From: Enterocloster lavalensis
GTDB taxonomy: Bacteria; Bacillota; Clostridia; Lachnospirales; Lachnospiraceae
Assembly (NCBI RefSeq): GCF_902364025.1
Contig: NZ_CABJCG010000003.1
Coordinates: forward strand, 62,001-126,000
DNA: 64,000 nucleotides
Reading direction: 5' to 3'
Numbering within the stretch: position 1 is the first letter of the stretch; each line of letters begins with the position of its first letter. Below the pieces are notes generated by a model that did no database searches, had not been told where the DNA came from, and saw nothing but the letters and a program-made list of their open reading frames with translations. Positions 26,839-34,283 of the stretch are shown here, piece after piece. Position numbers and translations under genes: made by a program.

Positions 26839-27630
26839 ATGAAACTGATTATTTCACCTGCAAAGAAAATGAACCAACGGGAGGACGAGCTGGAGATTTC
26901 CGGCATGCCCCCATTTATGGAACAAACCGGACAGATTTTACAGTACATGCGCGGACTCACCCGCGGCGAAGCCCAGAAACTGTGGAAATGCAACGATTCC
27001 ATCGCGGATTTGAACTATAAGCGTTTTTTGCATATGGACTTAAACAGCCGCCTGACGCCGGCTATCCTCTCCTACGAGGGGATCCAGTACCAATATATGG
27101 CCCCCAGCGTATTCCAGAGCGGGGAGCTGGATTACATACAGAACCATCTGCGGATTCTCTCCGGTTTCTACGGAATCCTGCGGCCTCTGGACGGAATCGT
27201 ACCCTACCGGCTGGAGATGCAGGCCAGGATCGATCTGGAGCTGGGCGGGCGGCATTTCACCGACCTCTACAGCTTCTGGGGTGAACGGATCTACCGGGAG
27301 CTGGTTCGTGAGGACCGGATCGTGGTCAATCTGGCCTCTAAGGAGTACAGCAAAGCCGTGGAGCCCTATCTGGAGCCGGACGTAGTGTTTCTCAACGTGG
27401 TGTTCGGCTGTATGGAAACGGACAAAAACGGGAATCCCAAAATTAAGGTCAAAGCTACGGAGGCCAAGATGGCCCGCGGCGAAATGGTCCGCTATCTGGC
27501 GGAGCGCCGGATTCAGACGCCGGAGCAAATCCGGGAATTCGACCGTTTGGGCTACCGGTACCGCGGCGAGCTCTCCGATGCGAAGAATCTGATATTTATT
27601 AAGGAAACAGTCAAAGAAAACAGGAGGTAA
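26839..27630 (+). CDS. yaaA: Peroxide stress protein YaaA (DUF328)
   Basis: A 263-aa protein with the family opening MKLIISPAKKMN and later landmarks YQYMAPSVFQSGELDYIQ, ILSGFYGILRPLDGIVPYRL and VVNLASKEYSKAV. YaaA lowers free iron and DNA damage under peroxide stress in E. coli. AAGGAGG lies six bases before the ATG at 26839; the frame opens at 26689 but that part has no such site. The bcp peroxidase gene starts five bases after its stop, so the two form a peroxide-response pair. Confidence 0.9.
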   Translation: MKLIISPAKKMNQREDELEISGMPPFMEQTGQILQYMRGLTRGEAQKLWKCNDSIADLNYKRFLHMDLNSRLTPAILSYEGIQYQYMAPSVFQSGELDYIQNHLRILSGFYGILRPLDGIVPYRLEMQARIDLELGGRHFTDLYSFWGERIYRELVREDRIVVNLASKEYSKAVEPYLEPDVVFLNVVFGCMETDKNGNPKIKVKATEAKMARGEMVRYLAERRIQTPEQIREFDRLGYRYRGELSDAKNLIFIKETVKENRR

Positions 27631-27635
27631 CACAT

Positions 27636-28109
27636 ATGCTGGAAGCAGGAACAAAAGCGCCGGTATTTTCACTGCCGGACAAAGACGGAAACATGATTTC
27701 ACTGGAGAATTACAGGGGAAAACGGGTGGTGCTGTATTTTTACCCCCGGGACAACACGCCGGGCTGCACCCGGGAGGCCTGCGCCTTCGCGGGAGCCTAC
27801 GAGGGCTTTAAGCAGAAGGACGTGGTGGTGATCGGCGTCAGCAAAGACAGCCAGACCTCCCACCAGAAATTTGCCGAGAAGTACAACCTGCCCTTCATCC
27901 TGGTCTCCGACCCGGAGCTGACGGCCATCAAGGCCTACGACGTGTGGCAGGAGAAAAAGCTCTACGGCAAAGTGAGCTTTGGCGTGGTCCGCTCCACCTA
28001 TATCATCGATCCCGAGGGTGTGATCGAGAAGGTGTATCCCAAGGCCAAGCCGGACACCAATGCGGCGGAGATACTGGAGTACCTGGAATCTAAAAATCAG
28101 GAATCGTGA
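27636..28109 (+). CDS. bcp: Thioredoxin-dependent thiol peroxidase (Bcp/PrxQ)
   Basis: A 157-aa peroxiredoxin. The peroxidatic cysteine is in YFYPRDNTPGCTREACAFAG (about residue 45) and a second cysteine follows five residues later, as in atypical 2-Cys PrxQ. The C-terminal part VRSTYIIDPEGVIEKVYP is normal. It reduces peroxides with electrons from thioredoxin. AGGAGG lies before the ATG and the gene follows yaaA directly. Confidence 0.93.
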   Translation: MLEAGTKAPVFSLPDKDGNMISLENYRGKRVVLYFYPRDNTPGCTREACAFAGAYEGFKQKDVVVIGVSKDSQTSHQKFAEKYNLPFILVSDPELTAIKAYDVWQEKKLYGKVSFGVVRSTYIIDPEGVIEKVYPKAKPDTNAAEILEYLESKNQES

Positions 28110-28165
28110 TCAGGAAAACTTTTACAATTTTTCTTACAATTCCCCTACAACAACGCTGCCGGGCC

Positions 28166-28194
28166 TTGACAGACGGCCGTGAAACTGCTATTAT
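28166..28194 (+). promoter_or_regulatory. Promoter of the tmRNA gene
   Basis: TTGACA (28166-28171), a 17-base spacer and TATTAT (28189-28194). Transcription should start near 28201, giving a leader of about 95 nt with two small hairpins before the mature tmRNA. Confidence 0.85.
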
Positions 28195-28296
28195 GTTAAC
28201 GGTGCCTCAATAGGCGCCGGCAGCTTGTTACAAGCTCCGCAAGGTTCGCCCGGTTTCGAAAACTGCGAGCGGACCGGCCAGTCCTGTTATCATTCA

Positions 28297-28633
28297 GGGG
28301 TTGTACTGGTTTCGACGGGGATCATGCAGCTGGTGAAGCTATCCCCATGCGATGGGTCAAATGGCAACAATAAATACAAACGCTGAAGACAATTTAGCAA
28401 TCGCCGCTTAATTGCGGCTGTCAGACTTAGAGCACCTGCACTTTAAGACCCTGGCATCGACTATGCAGGAAACGACTTATGCAAAGCTTTGAGCATATGG
28501 GCGTAATATGAAGCTACTGAAACCGTCCGGGTGTCCTTTCTCTGACGGCAGAGGGAATGTCAAATAAAGGACTATGATAGTAGAAGAACAGGGAATTGGT
28601 TTTCGGACAGGGGTTCGATTCCCCTCAGCTCCA
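28297..28633 (+). ncRNA. ssrA: Transfer-messenger RNA (tmRNA)
   Basis: The 5' end GGGGTTG... TTTCGACGGGG and the 3' end GGGTTCGATTCCCCTCAGCTCC are the two ends of the tRNA-like domain, and GGGGTTG pairs with CAGCTCC as acceptor stem. The tag frame most likely resumes at GCA 28364 and ends at TAA 28409, coding ATINTNAEDNLAIAA, a typical Clostridia degradation tag. CCA is not encoded after the discriminator A at 28633. It rescues stalled ribosomes and tags the product for proteolysis. Confidence 0.96.
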
Positions 28634-28641
28634 CGCTGAAT

Positions 28642-28690
28642 AATGCTGGATTTTCCTTATTTTATAAGGGATTCCGGCATTTTCTTTTTT
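28642..28690 (+). terminator. Terminator of the tmRNA gene
   Basis: AATGCTGGA...TTTCCTTAT pairs with ATAAGGGA...TCCGGCATT around TTT and is followed by a T-rich run. The AT-rich island begins immediately after it. Confidence 0.88.
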
Positions 28691-28709
28691 AGAAATGCTT
28701 GATTACCTT

Positions 28710-29069
28710 TTAATGAAGATCCTGTGGATGCACTTCCCGGATCTGATGTCTGGAGACAATCTCCAGACCCTGCATCAATGCCTGGTATTGTTCCGGTGTG
28801 ATCTCCAGCGCCTCTTCTTTTGTATGGGGCCAGGTGAAGCCGCCGAGCTCCAGTCTTTTGTAAAGGAGAAGAAATCCATCTACTTCCCATACAAGCCCTT
28901 TTATGCGGTCACTGCGTCTACCGCAGAAAAGGAAAAGAATATCCTTTTCATACGGATACAGCTGGAAGTTAAATTTCACGATGGAAGCCAGACCATCGAT
29001 CCCGCGCCGTAAATCTGTATATCCGGCAGCGATATTAATTGGGGGGAATCCAGTTGTATTATTCAGCAT
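28710..29069 (-). CDS. tnpB: IS66-family accessory protein TnpB (orphan)
   Basis: A 119-aa protein with the TnpB (IS66 Orf2) pattern: AGYTDLRRGIDGLASIVKF near residue 15, then FLFCGRRSDRIKGLVWEVDG and FLLLYKRLELGGFTWP. In intact IS66 elements it is needed with TnpA and TnpC. The reading frame looks intact and its start overlaps the end of tnpA by 11 bases. The tnpC transposase gene that should follow is absent: the sequence runs straight into the tmRNA terminator. It is probably a relic. Confidence 0.9.
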   Translation of the reverse strand: MLNNTTGFPPINIAAGYTDLRRGIDGLASIVKFNFQLYPYEKDILFLFCGRRSDRIKGLVWEVDGFLLLYKRLELGGFTWPHTKEEALEITPEQYQALMQGLEIVSRHQIREVHPQDLH

Positions 29070-29418
29070 TCAGGATCCCTCCAATCCGCAAAAGAAGTGC
29101 AACCGAAGCAGAATTCGATATTTCCGGGATCATTTCTCCTTTTCGGATCACGAGATCCGAATGAAAAACCGGAGCCGCACTCTGGAGAGATGGTGGAGGT
29201 TTGATTTCGGTAAAAGTGACTGTACTCTGAGCTGCTGGTAATAAAGAAGTCGGAATTCTCGAAAGCCCCCTGCGCAGGATCCTCTGCCAGTAGAAGAACT
29301 GCTTTTCTGAGACTCCATTTGCTCTGCGCCAGGCAGTTTTGGACATTCCGCTGTTTATGCATTCATTCCGGATTTATATCCAGTGCTCTGCACGGATCTG
29401 ATGTGTGATCTTATCCAT
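29059..29418 (-). pseudogene. tnpA: IS66 tnpA with an in-frame stop
   Basis: Read from the ATG at 29418 (AAAGGAA upstream) the frame codes MDKITHQIRAEHWI, then hits TAA at 29374-29376 and goes on as IRNECINSGMSKTAWRRANG and on to the family C-terminus GEMIPEISNSASVALLLRIG. All parts are in one frame, so a single nonsense change disrupts an IS66 TnpA. A shorter restart from a downstream ATG (29346) could make 95 aa. Confidence 0.75.
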
Positions 29419-29623
29419 AAGACAATTCCTTTAAAAAACTTGTAGTTTTCTGGAGTTATTATCTCATGGATAAATAAAACTGGCACGGTACTGGTTATTT
29501 ATCATATATATGATTTTAATAAATAATGCAAAAATGAGCTTGCTCTGTCTCCAGGGTAAGCTCATGTATTTTACATCAATGGTCTATGGAATTGCATCGC
29601 TCCTTCAGATCTTAGTGCCCCTA

Positions 29624-30148
29624 CTATAGCTGACACCTCATCATGCGGCAAAAACAATACATTTGATATTTGATACATCGTTGGAGTATATCATCCTTCT
29701 TATTATTTACAACTTTGTCCATTATTTCATGAACTTTCTCATCAGCCTTCGCATAATCTGTCCCAGGAATATATCGATTTAGATACTCTTTCATTAATAT
29801 TAATTTTTCGTGGACAGTAATTGAAATATCTGACTCTTTAACTGATTTTCCTTCTAAGTCCAGTTACTTAACCATCATCACTAAAATTGCTTTATCAGTA
29901 TCGTCTACCTTCTTCATAATATCCATTAGCTGCATTGTTTCACCAGCAACTTTATTTGATCGTTTATGAACTGCCTCTTGAAATCCCTCTTCAGATTTAT
30001 ATTTTGTGTCTTCTTTCTTCAACTAATTCTTCTGGCTCTGCATTAATTTTAGTTTAAAAGCTTCAGCTAAAAGCTGATTTTAATATTCTTCATCCAATTC
30101 AGAAAATGATAAGACTAACCTTTTAACTTTATCTGGATCAAGACTCAT
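29624..30148 (-). pseudogene. Decayed gene with three in-frame stops, unknown family
   Basis: A frame of 175 codons starts MSLDPDKVKRLVLSFSELDE and is broken by TAA at 30080-30082, TAG at 30023-30025 and TAA at 29864-29866. Around the second stop another frame reads INAEPEELVEERRHKI, so an indel is also likely there. Later parts look like real protein (VAGETMQLMDIMKKVDDTDK and EKLILMKEYLNRYIPGTDYA). I do not recognise the family. The bases between it and the IS66 remnant (29419-29623) hold nothing I can name. Confidence 0.6.
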
Positions 30149-30256
30149 GAAATGCCCCTATCTATTTTAATTATAACATTCTTTTGGATAATGAGCAACG
30201 AGTAGGAGGTATTACCACTATACCCATATTATATTCGATTACTATTTTTCCATAAA

Positions 30257-30451
30257 TTACATATCCTCCGAGATTTGGCTTTCTGCCTTTTCAATGGCCT
30301 TCTTTATTTTATCCATGACCGCTCGTGGCTGCTCATCTGAATCATCATGGGATATTCTCATAATCTCATGATCGATATATGTGCTTACTGCAAATCTGAC
30401 ACTGGTGAGCCATTCTAAGTATGTGTATTCTTCTTTAGGTCTTACCGTCAT
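30257..30451 (-). CDS. Small unknown protein
   Basis: A 64-aa product, charged and helical, with EEYTYLEWLTSVRFAVSTYI at its start and KIKKAIEKAESQISEDM at its end. GAGGG lies about nine bases before the ATG. It is in the AT-rich island, upstream of the decayed gene on the same strand. I do not recognise it; it could be a fragment. Confidence 0.45.
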   Translation of the reverse strand: MTVRPKEEYTYLEWLTSVRFAVSTYIDHEIMRISHDDSDEQPRAVMDKIKKAIEKAESQISEDM

Positions 30452-30562
30452 TCTTTTATTCCCTCTTTGTTAGATGAATTCCTTATTTCCCCTTGCTCCT
30501 ACAAATAGTGATGTGTTTTATTATTTCCATCTGAAATTGTAATTTCCCTAACCACATATTTT

Positions 30563-31594
30563 TTAGAATGTTCTATCTTCAATATACTCTTTTAACAAAT
30601 CATGAATAGTTCCACAGTAATTAACAGTAACATCGTTTAATATATCATTATCTACAAAACATTGCACAGATAGTCCCAACGCTACTAAATAATCTACATG
30701 GCAATTCATAAGGTTCTTAATATAACTATAGTCAGTAATTTCATTACTCGCAACAAGAAGATATGTCCAAAACATCCCTGCCGCATATTCTTCTGAAGGA
30801 AGTACTGCTAATTCAATATGATTTCTAAATCCATCATTATTAATAAGTATTGCCGAATAAATTTCTTCTGCCTTATCAAGTTCGTATTTCCCTGTATTCA
30901 TTATATCAATTATCTCTTTAAACATTATCGTCTGAAGCTCATATGGCATTTTGGATGCCATCAGATACGCTTCGTACAATTTCAATCCAGAAATAATTGT
31001 ATCAAATACATTTATCTTTTCTCTTAAATTAGCTATATGTACCAAATCTTCTAAGCATGCATCGAAAGTATGACAATACTCTTCAAATTTATTCCAATTT
31101 TCATTGAATAGTATTATAGTTCTTTCATCTAATACCCGTTCGATACCGATATGATATTGCTGGCCTTGAACATCTTTCTGTTCTGTTTCTATTTTTTTCT
31201 GCACAGTAAGTATATCATCATATGCAAATTCTATTTGGCGTTCTAATTGATCAATTTTCTTTAAATATTTCACTTTTTCAATATCATCTTCCAAACTTCC
31301 GAGATTACGAACACACACACCCAATCCACCTAATGCCAGGTAATCATCCACCCTCTTTCTAATAGCACTAATCTCACATTTAATAGGTGTAATATTCCCA
31401 TTATTTACATACTCCACATCAGCACAATAACTATCAACGATTCCAACACTTTTTAAATAATCGTTAAAAATGCTTTCACATTCCATCATTTCATGAAACA
31501 ATTCATTCCAATTCTGTGTTTCTATTGCATCTTTCTTCATCTCATTATAAGCATGCGCCGCTCCCGCTCCCAAAAAGTTGCTCAAAAATCCCAT
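30563..31594 (-). CDS. Unknown 343-aa protein of the AT-rich island
   Basis: A mostly alpha-helical protein without a recognised domain. The N-terminus MGFLSNFLGAGAAHAYNEMK is short, hydrophobic and could contact a membrane. A coiled-coil-like part follows at about 115-160 (VKYLKKIDQLERQIEFAYDD), and the second half is helical. GGGAGG lies seven bases before the ATG at 31594; an ATG at 31633 lacks that support. It lies 240 bases downstream of the TPR-nuclease gene, behind its terminator, so it is its own unit. No function is proposed. Confidence 0.6.
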   Translation of the reverse strand: MGFLSNFLGAGAAHAYNEMKKDAIETQNWNELFHEMMECESIFNDYLKSVGIVDSYCADVEYVNNGNITPIKCEISAIRKRVDDYLALGGLGVCVRNLGSLEDDIEKVKYLKKIDQLERQIEFAYDDILTVQKKIETEQKDVQGQQYHIGIERVLDERTIILFNENWNKFEEYCHTFDACLEDLVHIANLREKINVFDTIISGLKLYEAYLMASKMPYELQTIMFKEIIDIMNTGKYELDKAEEIYSAILINNDGFRNHIELAVLPSEEYAAGMFWTYLLVASNEITDYSYIKNLMNCHVDYLVALGLSVQCFVDNDILNDVTVNYCGTIHDLLKEYIEDRTF

Positions 31595-31799
31595 AACAAA
31601 GTCCTCCCATAAATAAACTAAACTCATTATCATTATATCTTATAAAAAGACAAATTCCAATAATTTTCGTCAAGACATGTATTTATAATGATTATTTATA
31701 ATTGTTACTGATTTAATCCAAATGGTTCCACTAGAGGTAAAACCTCTTACAAAATAAGGAAATTGTCAAACATGATATCAAACTTAACTATTTCTCATT

Positions 31800-31826
31800 A
31801 AAAAGCCGTACCATTGCTGATACGGC
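31800..31826 (-). terminator. Terminator of the TPR-nuclease gene
   Basis: GCCGTA (31805-31810) pairs with TACGGC (31821-31826) and is followed on the minus strand by five T. It lies nine bases past the stop. Confidence 0.8.
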
Positions 31827-31834
31827 CCTCCAAC

Positions 31835-33466
31835 TCAACATATTTCAGTATACGAAATATGATATTCAAACAGACTCACTCTTTTATCTTGCCTAACTCT
31901 CTGTACCAAATCTTCAGAGGGATTATTTAGACAAATTATTCCATATACGTTCTCGCCTTTTTCAATTTTATTTTGCTCAAACCAATCCAAATATGAAACT
32001 ATCTGATTGTAAGCGTCATCATACCCTTCATCTTTCTTCAACTCTATTATATATAGATTCCCCTCCTTATCTTCAGCCAATAAATCCAACCTACCTTCAG
32101 GAATAATATATTGTCTCCCATATTCCCCTCTTCTTCTATAAATTTTTAATGGAACACCAAAAATATCATTCCACGAATCGAGCCTTGTTGTAAGTTCATC
32201 TTCAAGCAACTTCTCATTTGAGAATTGAAATTTCTTTTCTCCAATATTAATTTGTGGTTCAGCAATATGTACGTTGGTTGTTTCATCTAACTCAAAATTT
32301 TGTAAAACCAACTCTTCGTCATCTAATACCCGTTCTTCTAAGATCGGCTCATCATCTAGTAATGCAATATCATCCTCGCTTAATTCATCTTCTGGCTCTC
32401 TATAATACAATAGATCATTTTCAAATTCTGTTCTCTTTAATCTAGTATTTACGTTTGACGCAGCATTGACTTTATCAACTATATCTTTAGGAAATCTGTG
32501 CTTACTATTTCTAACAAATTTTTTTGCGTCTTTATTTCTACCTAATTTAAGCAAAGCTTTAACATAATTCCTTATTGAATATGGTAGATCACGTTCCTCA
32601 TCAATGCATTTTGTAAATACCTCTAAAGCCTCATAGTATTGCTTATTAGTGTAGTATGCATATCCTAAATTATTCAACGCATTAGGATACAATTCGTCTT
32701 TTCCCAGGCATTTTCTATAATATAATATTTCATTTGTTCTGTCCTTTATTTTTCCATATGCCCAAGCCATAAAAAAATAAAAATCAGCGTCATAAAAAAT
32801 ACTTGTTACATTTAATTGTTCAAAATATGCAAGTGCATTCTTCCACATACCAATAGAATAGTATATATATCCTAATAATTCTTTAGCAATCATACTACTG
32901 GGATTTATTTGCAGAACTTTTGTAAAAGCATTAATAATGGTATCATTATTTTGAGAATAATAATACACATACATAGCATCACATAACGCTAAAACACTCG
33001 GTTCGGCTTCAGCCTCCAAAAGAATGCTTTTTATTGATAACCAAAAATCCTTCGTGGCATTTTTAAATGGATTTATAATAAAATCCAGTAAATCAACTTC
33101 AGTAAAAGTAGCATTTTTATTAATCCAGTTTTCTTCTACATCTTCCTGCAAATAATCGATACATTTGTCTAAATCCCCTTTGAGGAACGCTATGATCGCA
33201 TTTTCATACATACCACTATTAGGTAATATTTCGACTAATAAAATAAAGTTTTGTACATAGACATTTTCCAGGTGATTTGTACCTTTATCATACCTATAAT
33301 ATCCGTTAATATATACATGCAATAGTATATCACAAAGATAATATTTGAAATCCAGATCATACGAATCATCTTCTATAACGCTTCTAATTCTTTTTAAAGC
33401 CTCATCATCAGTTATATCGTAAGAAATAATATCGCCATAGAGTTTAGCTAATTCATCGTCGCTCAT
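31835..33466 (-). CDS. TPR protein with a NucS-like PD-(D/E)XK nuclease C-terminus
   Basis: A 543-aa protein. Residues about 165-330 are TPR-like helix pairs (NALNNLGYAYYTNKQYYEAL is the clearest). A long acidic linker follows (about 350-410). The last ~125 residues look like an endonuclease NucS/PD-(D/E)XK core: NEKLLEDELTTRLDSW, then EGRLDLLAED with D461 and LYIIELKKDEGYDDAYNQIV with E475-x-K477. These are the three residues this superfamily uses to bind metal and cut DNA. Binding partner and target are unknown; in an island beside a stand-alone RT a defence role is plausible (inference). AAAGGA lies seven bases before the ATG. Confidence 0.7.
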   Translation of the reverse strand: MSDDELAKLYGDIISYDITDDEALKRIRSVIEDDSYDLDFKYYLCDILLHVYINGYYRYDKGTNHLENVYVQNFILLVEILPNSGMYENAIIAFLKGDLDKCIDYLQEDVEENWINKNATFTEVDLLDFIINPFKNATKDFWLSIKSILLEAEAEPSVLALCDAMYVYYYSQNNDTIINAFTKVLQINPSSMIAKELLGYIYYSIGMWKNALAYFEQLNVTSIFYDADFYFFMAWAYGKIKDRTNEILYYRKCLGKDELYPNALNNLGYAYYTNKQYYEALEVFTKCIDEERDLPYSIRNYVKALLKLGRNKDAKKFVRNSKHRFPKDIVDKVNAASNVNTRLKRTEFENDLLYYREPEDELSEDDIALLDDEPILEERVLDDEELVLQNFELDETTNVHIAEPQINIGEKKFQFSNEKLLEDELTTRLDSWNDIFGVPLKIYRRRGEYGRQYIIPEGRLDLLAEDKEGNLYIIELKKDEGYDDAYNQIVSYLDWFEQNKIEKGENVYGIICLNNPSEDLVQRVRQDKRVSLFEYHISYTEIC

Positions 33467-33517
33467 CTTACTATCCTTTCAATCAATAGCACATAAGGCA
33501 TTACGGCCACATACAGA

Positions 33518-34006
33518 TTAGTTTTCATCATTTCTCAGCTTCCACACAACTGTTACCGTATCGCTGGCCTTGATATCATCCGGCTCTAACCTCATCGGTT
33601 CCTCACCCATATAATAAATGTCGTCTTCAGCACTCAACCGCATAGTATCCATTAATTTTCCATATGGCGAACACGTCAGCTCCACTTCTCCCCATGAATA
33701 ATCTATAGATAGAAGCTCATCAAGATTCATTCCAGCCGCTTTTGCAAGTACCTCTGCTTTGGCTCTTGAATCTTTCGCCGCCCTTTCAAGCAAATTATTC
33801 TTGACGGGTTCTTTATCCTTTATTGTGTATGAAATTTCGAATTCCAGAGGGCATTCACATCTGGAAACTTTATTCAGTATCTTTCCCAGCAAATCGTGAT
33901 CCTAGTCAAACTCAATATCTTTGTTCTTCCAACGCAAAAAACAAGCATATTCTATCCAATGGTATCGATATCTGCCCCTGCCAGTAACACATATAGTTTT
34001 CTTCAT
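33518..34006 (-). pseudogene. Broken SIMPL-domain (DUF541) gene
   Basis: From the ATG at 34006 (AAGGAG upstream) the frame reads MKKTICVTGRGRYRYHWIEY and on to IEFD, a TAG, then DHDLLGKILNKVSRC and a SIMPL-like C-terminus (LLERAAKDSRAKAEVLAKAA, LDELLSIDYSWGEVEL). Both parts are in one frame. Compared with family members the middle (roughly 50-60 residues) is missing, and the stop separates the ends. A TTG at 33892 could start a 124-aa fragment, but no intact domain would result. Confidence 0.7.
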
Positions 34007-34232
34007 CAATTATCTCCTTAAAACTTTTATACTCATATCTATTTCTGATAATCCAATGCATTAATAAAATCATCTATGACATTCTCATATCAATCTCAAT
34101 TAAGGATTTAATACCTACAACCTATGTTAGATAAGGCTATTTCATATTTAAAGACTGAATCAGTGTTGGGGGATATATTTTACATGTCACATATACTGAG
34201 CCTAATTAGACATACCTTAAATAAGTAGAAAA

Positions 34233-34257
34233 TAGGGACTTAGCCTCTGGATCCCTA
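34233..34257 (-). terminator. Likely terminator of the reverse transcriptase gene
   Basis: TAGGGA (34233-34238) pairs with TCCCTA (34252-34257) and is followed on the minus strand by TTTTCT, 27 bases past the RT stop. The rest of 34007-34283 shows nothing else. Confidence 0.6.
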
Positions 34258-34283
34258 ATCTCATAAAACTGTGCTTTTAATTA

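Larger units (their letters stand above)
28710..29418 (-). mobile_element. IS66 remnant (tnpA pseudogene + tnpB, no tnpC)
   Basis: Only the two accessory genes remain, ending about 20 bases from the tmRNA terminator. I saw no terminal inverted repeats or target duplication. It marks the left edge of the AT-rich island. Confidence 0.8.

Noticed and set aside
28657-28890. 77-aa ORF overlapping the tmRNA terminator and tnpB
   Set aside because: Out-of-frame shadow of tnpB running through the terminator.
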